From assembly GCA_012510325.1 (NCBI GenBank), contig JAAZIG010000334.1, positions 1 to 9,446 of the forward strand: a stretch of DNA of 9,446 bases, read 5' to 3'. Within the stretch, counting starts at the first letter, position 1; each line of letters starts with the position of its first letter. A program made the position numbers and the translations under genes. Below are positions 6,672-9,446 of this stretch, piece after piece. The stretch comes from Bacillota bacterium (GTDB lineage: Bacteria > Bacillota > Dethiobacteria > DTU022). The notes beneath the pieces are model-generated. The model did not search any database. It saw nothing but the letters and a program-made list of their open reading frames with translations, and was not told where the DNA came from.

Positions 6672-8354
6672 TTATTGGTCCGCCTGCTGGGCTTTTTTCT
6701 CCTCTTCCTCCCGGAGAACGCGCCGCAGCACCTTGCCGACCATCGTTTTGGGCAGCTCTTCACGGAATTCAACCAGCTTCGGCACCTTGTATGCCGCCAG
6801 ATTGTCCTTGCAGAACTCGATCACTTCTTTTTCTGTGAGGGACTCTCCCTCTTTGAGCACAACATAGGCTTTCAGGGTTTCACCGCGGTAGGGATCCATC
6901 ACCCCGGCCACCGCCGCCTCGATGATCTTCGGGTGGGTGAAGAGAACTTCCTCGATATCGCGGGGGTAGATATTGTAGCCGCCGGCTATGACCATGTCTT
7001 TCTTCCGGTCGACGATATAGGTATAGCCTTCTTCGTCCAGCTTGCCGATATCCCCCGTATAGAGCCAGCCGTCACGCAAACTGTTCTTCGTCTCATCAGG
7101 CATGTTATGGTAACATTCCATCACCTGCGGACCGCGCACGCACATCTCGCCGACGGAACCGATGGGCAGATCCTCTGTGCCGGTATCGATGTCGACGATC
7201 TTGACCTCGGTATCGGGAAGGGGCAGCCCGATGCTGCCGATAATGCTTTTGCCGTAAATGGGGTTGGCATGGGTCACCGGAGATGCTTCCGAGAGGCCGT
7301 AACCCTCAACCAGTTTGCCGCCGGTATTTCTTTCAAACTGTTTCTGCACTTCAACCGGCAGCGGAGCGGCGCCGCTGATACAGACCCGCACGGACTTGAC
7401 ATCGTGTTTGTCCAGCCCGGGGGCGTTGTTGATCGCCACATACATGGTCGGCACTCCGGGGAAGAGAGTGGGCTTCTCCTTGTCGATTGTTTTCAGGACA
7501 TCGGCGAGGACAAAGCGGGGCAGCATCACGATCTTGTTTCCGCTGAACAGCGGCAAGTTCATCACAGTAGTCATGCCGTAACTGTGAAAGAAGGGCAGCA
7601 CTGCCAGGAAGGTTTCCTTGCCCTCTTCGAGGTCCGAGCACCACGATTTGACCTGCAGGGCGTTGGCTAAAAGGTTACGGTGCTGCAGGACAGCTCCCTT
7701 GGAGACGCCGGTAGAGCCGCCGGTGTACATATAGAGGGCCCTGTCTTCCGGGTCCACTTTGACGGGGCGGGGTTTTTTGCCGGCATGGGCTTTCATCAAA
7801 TTGGAAAAACTGTAATCTTCTGCAGCGAGAGTGACCCGGTCTCCTTCTTTTTTCTCCTTGGCCACGGTATAGAGAAAGCGCAGCATCCCGGGAAAATAAT
7901 CTTTGATGTTGGTGACGATAAGATTTTTTAGTTCCGTTTGCGGCTGGATCTCTTTGACCAGATCGTAGAACCGGGTCATCGTCACGATGGTTTCGGCGCC
8001 GGAGTCTTTCAGCTGGTAAGCGAGCTCGCGGGCCACGTACATGGGATTGCAGGGGACGACAATGGCTCCGATGGAGAGGGCGCCGAAAAAGGCGATGGGA
8101 AACTGGGTGCTGTTGGGCAGGTGTATGGCCACACGGTCGCCCTTTTTAACCCCGAGCGCTTCCAGGGCGGCGGCGAAACTGTCGATTAGCGCGAGCAGTT
8201 CACGATATGTGAATTCGCGACCCATAAAAGAGGTGGCCGGGTTGCTGGGAAAACGCTCCGCAGTCTGTTTGAACATCTCATAAAGGGAGATCTTGGGGTA
8301 ATCGATGGTGTGCGGAACAGTGGGTTCGTAACTTTTTAACCAAAATTTACTCAT
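6672..8354 (-). CDS. Fatty acyl-CoA ligase (AMP-forming, FadD/LcfA type)
   Basis: This 560-residue enzyme would activate a fatty acid with ATP to an acyl-adenylate and then join it to coenzyme A. The ATP-binding loop YMYTGGSTGVSKG is at 208-220, with Ser214 where Thr is common. The adenylation motif GYGLSEASPVT is at 351-361. The fatty acyl-CoA synthetase signature runs from DGWLYTGDIG (428-437) to YIVDRKKDM (446-454), and the hinge is followed by GGYNIYPRDIEEVL (458-471). Catalytic Lys541 is in KTMVGKVLRR. The length and DGW...DRKKDM signature favour a medium- to long-chain substrate; the exact chain length cannot be told. ATG 8354 follows a strong AAGGAGG (8367-8361) at six bases. It is a single-gene unit convergent with the arg operon. 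A role in fatty acid breakdown or lipid recycling is inference; no beta-oxidation gene is in view. Confidence 0.94.
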   Translation of the reverse strand: MSKFWLKSYEPTVPHTIDYPKISLYEMFKQTAERFPSNPATSFMGREFTYRELLALIDSFAAALEALGVKKGDRVAIHLPNSTQFPIAFFGALSIGAIVVPCNPMYVARELAYQLKDSGAETIVTMTRFYDLVKEIQPQTELKNLIVTNIKDYFPGMLRFLYTVAKEKKEGDRVTLAAEDYSFSNLMKAHAGKKPRPVKVDPEDRALYMYTGGSTGVSKGAVLQHRNLLANALQVKSWCSDLEEGKETFLAVLPFFHSYGMTTVMNLPLFSGNKIVMLPRFVLADVLKTIDKEKPTLFPGVPTMYVAINNAPGLDKHDVKSVRVCISGAAPLPVEVQKQFERNTGGKLVEGYGLSEASPVTHANPIYGKSIIGSIGLPLPDTEVKIVDIDTGTEDLPIGSVGEMCVRGPQVMECYHNMPDETKNSLRDGWLYTGDIGKLDEEGYTYIVDRKKDMVIAGGYNIYPRDIEEVLFTHPKIIEAAVAGVMDPYRGETLKAYVVLKEGESLTEKEVIEFCKDNLAAYKVPKLVEFREELPKTMVGKVLRRVLREEEEKKAQQADQ

Positions 8355-8739
8355 CTTAATCCTCCTTTTGTCAAAGTGTAATCACCCGGGGATGGTGCTA
8401 CAGGCAGGGATAAAGCGATGCGCACCTCCTTGAAAAATAAAATCAGGACCGCTTTCAAAACAGACAGTTGTCGACAAATCCGGTGAAGCAGTTTTTGGCA
8501 CCTACATATTTATATAATATTCGTCATGATTTGAATAATTCCTGCAAGGGGATATATTCCGAAGAGATAATTTAAAACAATAATTCCTACAATATGGTTA
8601 AATAAATAGTTGCAAGGGGGGGAGCGGTTTGAAGCCCGTTTGGGGGAAGCGCGGGCATGAAGCAGGGGCCGCTGCATGGAAAATAGGCGGCAGGGGCTTA
8701 CTGCGGCGATCATATTTTGCGGGTTGAGCGGGGCTGCAA
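8355..8739. other. Gene-free region upstream of the acyl-CoA ligase
   Basis: This 385-base stretch contains no gene I can support. Bases of roughly 8505-8612 are strikingly AT-rich compared with the surrounding genes and include minus-strand -10-like words (TATAAA, 8514-8509) without a good -35. It also holds a perfect palindrome TTGTCGACAA (8468-8477), direct repeats, and a minus-strand consensus AAGGAGG (8431-8425) with no standard start codon at normal distance. The ligase promoter is most likely in the AT-rich part. The half nearest DUF456 (8612-8739) is GC-rich and shows no clear terminator for that gene. Confidence 0.7.
8534..8592. repeat. Pair of 14-base direct repeats AATAATTCCTRCAA
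   Basis: AATAATTCCTGCAA (8534-8547) and AATAATTCCTACAA (8579-8592) differ at one base and start 45 bases apart. A related word TGCAAGGGG occurs at 8543-8551 and again at 8611-8619. They lie upstream of the acyl-CoA ligase in AT-rich sequence and could be binding sites for a regulator, or simply chance in low-complexity DNA. Confidence 0.4.
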
Positions 8740-9216
8740 TTACAGCACCGTGATCAAGAACCAGATAATCATCCCCAGCTCAAGGACCAGCTTGAACAGT
8801 GCCCCGCTCCAGAAGCCGATCACCGCACCCAAACCGGCGCGGATAGCGATGTCGAACTGGCGTCTGGCCAGGTATTCAAAGAGCACTGCGCCGAGAAAGG
8901 GACCGACAAGCAGACCGATTGGCAAGAAAAAGAAGCCGGTGACCAGTCCGGCCAGGGCCCCGAACACCGCGGCTTTGGAGGCGCCGAAATAGCGGCTGCC
9001 CAGAGCAGTGGCCAGATAATCGACGCCCATGATGGCGACGGCGAGGATCCCCTGGAGCAGAAAAAAACTCCAGGATAGATTTTTAAATCCCGTGAGGAGG
9101 CCGAAGAGAAGCATGCCCAGCCAGATCAGGGGCGCACCGGGCAAAACCGGGGCGAATGTTCCCACAATGCCGGCGAGAAAAAAGAGAGCGGCGATGATGT
9201 ACGCCAAAGCGGTCAC
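8740..9216 (-). CDS. DUF456 family membrane protein (YqgC-like)
   Basis: The product is a small hydrophobic integral membrane protein of 158 residues that resembles the DUF456 family (Bacillus YqgC type); its function is unknown. Two N-terminal membrane segments flank the APVLPG turn (residues 22-27). A third segment follows, then a glycine-rich region (about 73-113) with repeated small residues, GSRYFGASKAAVFG and LPIGLLVGPFLGA. A short polar stretch (YLARRQFD) precedes one or two C-terminal membrane segments. GTG 9216 is chosen because GAGG sits eight bases before it. A GTG at 9225, adding three residues, is possible but has no Shine-Dalgarno at proper distance. No partner gene suggests a role. 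Its divergent neighbour is a lipoprotein gene. Confidence 0.85.
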   Translation of the reverse strand: MTALAYIIAALFFLAGIVGTFAPVLPGAPLIWLGMLLFGLLTGFKNLSWSFFLLQGILAVAIMGVDYLATALGSRYFGASKAAVFGALAGLVTGFFFLPIGLLVGPFLGAVLFEYLARRQFDIAIRAGLGAVIGFWSGALFKLVLELGMIIWFLITVL

Positions 9217-9265
9217 CGGATTCACCTCATCATTTTGAAAAAGGGCCGTTTTTTTGTTCTATCAT

Positions 9266-9275
9266 AACATATGTT
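9266..9275. promoter_or_regulatory. Perfect palindrome AACATATGTT between divergent genes
   Basis: The 10-base self-complementary word lies in the 123-base gap between the DUF456 and lipoprotein genes. It ends eight bases before the plus-strand extended -10 element (9283-9291) and touches a minus-strand -10-like word TATGAT (9266-9261). The position suits an operator acting on both genes, but the evidence is position and symmetry only. Confidence 0.35.
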
Positions 9276-9282
9276 TCACTAC

Positions 9283-9291
9283 TGATATAAG
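9283..9291 (+). promoter_or_regulatory. Extended -10 promoter of the lipoprotein gene
   Basis: TGATATAAG matches the extended -10 pattern TGnTATAAT at all but the last base. No good -35 box lies 17 bases upstream (CATAAC), which is acceptable for extended -10 promoters. Transcription would begin near 9298, about 42 bases before the ATG. Confidence 0.5.
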
Positions 9292-9339
9292 GACAAATCG
9301 GCGGGGGTGAGTCACTAGAATTTTATGGAGGGGTGGCCC

Positions 9340-9446
9340 ATGAAACGGTTTTTCCCTTTGGCGGCGGCGCTTGGAGCGCTCCTTGTGCTTGGCGGCTGCT
9401 TTGCCCTGGAGCGGTCGCTGCAATCAACTCCCGAAAGGCTGATGGA
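9340..9446 (+). CDS. Lipoprotein, N-terminal part (cut by window edge)
   Basis: Only the first 35 codons are present. They encode a typical lipoprotein signal peptide: basic MKR, a hydrophobic core rich in Ala and Leu (residues 4-17), and the lipobox LGGC with the lipidated cysteine at position 20. The mature protein begins CFALERSLQSTPERLM and would be anchored outside the cytoplasmic membrane. ATG 9340 follows GGAGGGG (9327-9333) at six bases; an in-frame ATG at 9325 overlaps that site and is unlikely. The function cannot be told from this fragment. It is transcribed away from the DUF456 gene. Confidence 0.82.
   Translation, partial: MKRFFPLAAALGALLVLGGCFALERSLQSTPERLM

Noticed and set aside
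6663..7670. Long plus-strand open frame (335 codons) opposite the acyl-CoA ligase
   Set aside because: It is antisense to a gene with complete catalytic motifs, has a composition rich in His, Phe and Asp typical of shadow frames, and its start lies just past the terminator hairpin without a ribosome binding site.
8495..8518. Plus-strand promoter (TTGGCA with perfect TATAAT at 8513-8518)
   Set aside because: The spacer is only 12 bases and no plus-strand gene follows; the TATAAT is likely a by-product of the AT-rich stretch.
1..9446. CRISPR array, insertion sequence, prophage or defence system
   Set aside because: I saw no regularly spaced repeats, transposase, integrase, terminal inverted repeats or defence-type domains; the genes are ordinary metabolic and membrane functions.

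Overview
The window looks like a piece of a chromosome from a fairly GC-rich anaerobic Firmicute, probably a Clostridia or Peptococcia-type lineage. The evidence is strong AGGAGG-type ribosome binding sites, a textbook T-box leader, the clustered order argC-argJ-argB-argD, GTG and TTG starts, and a gene mix (decarboxylase-type biotin carboxyltransferase, acyl-CoA ligase, DUF456 membrane protein) common in that group. This assignment is inference; no rRNA or ribosomal protein marker is present.

Layout from left to right. A tRNA-Leu(UAG) gene lies on the minus strand at the left edge (8-95). A divergent promoter region leads into a plus-strand carboxyltransferase of the MmdA/PCC-beta family (261-1769). 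The next 386 bases hold a sigma-A-like promoter and a complete T-box riboswitch with an arginine specifier (CGC), an antiterminator and a competing terminator. It controls the arginine operon argC-argJ-argB-argD (2156-6612). A perfect 12-bp hairpin (6624-6653) then separates this operon from a convergent minus-strand fatty acyl-CoA ligase (6672-8354). Upstream of the ligase is a 385-base gene-free and partly AT-rich stretch with small repeats and palindromes. Then come a minus-strand DUF456 membrane protein (8740-9216) and, divergent from it, the first 35 codons of a plus-strand lipoprotein gene cut by the window edge (9340-9446).

How the genes fit together. ArgJ, ArgB, ArgC and ArgD carry glutamate through the acetylated intermediates to ornithine, with ArgJ recycling the acetyl group. 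Control appears to act at two levels: the T-box senses uncharged tRNA-Arg, and ArgB has the N-terminal helix typical of arginine-inhibited kinases. The carboxyltransferase and acyl-CoA ligase both act on acyl-CoA thioesters, but they sit in separate transcription units and the window gives no direct link between them.

I found no convincing undescribed system. The most informative feature is the arginine T-box. The least explained parts are the ligase upstream region, which holds a consensus Shine-Dalgarno without a normal start codon, and the palindrome between the two divergent genes at the right edge.
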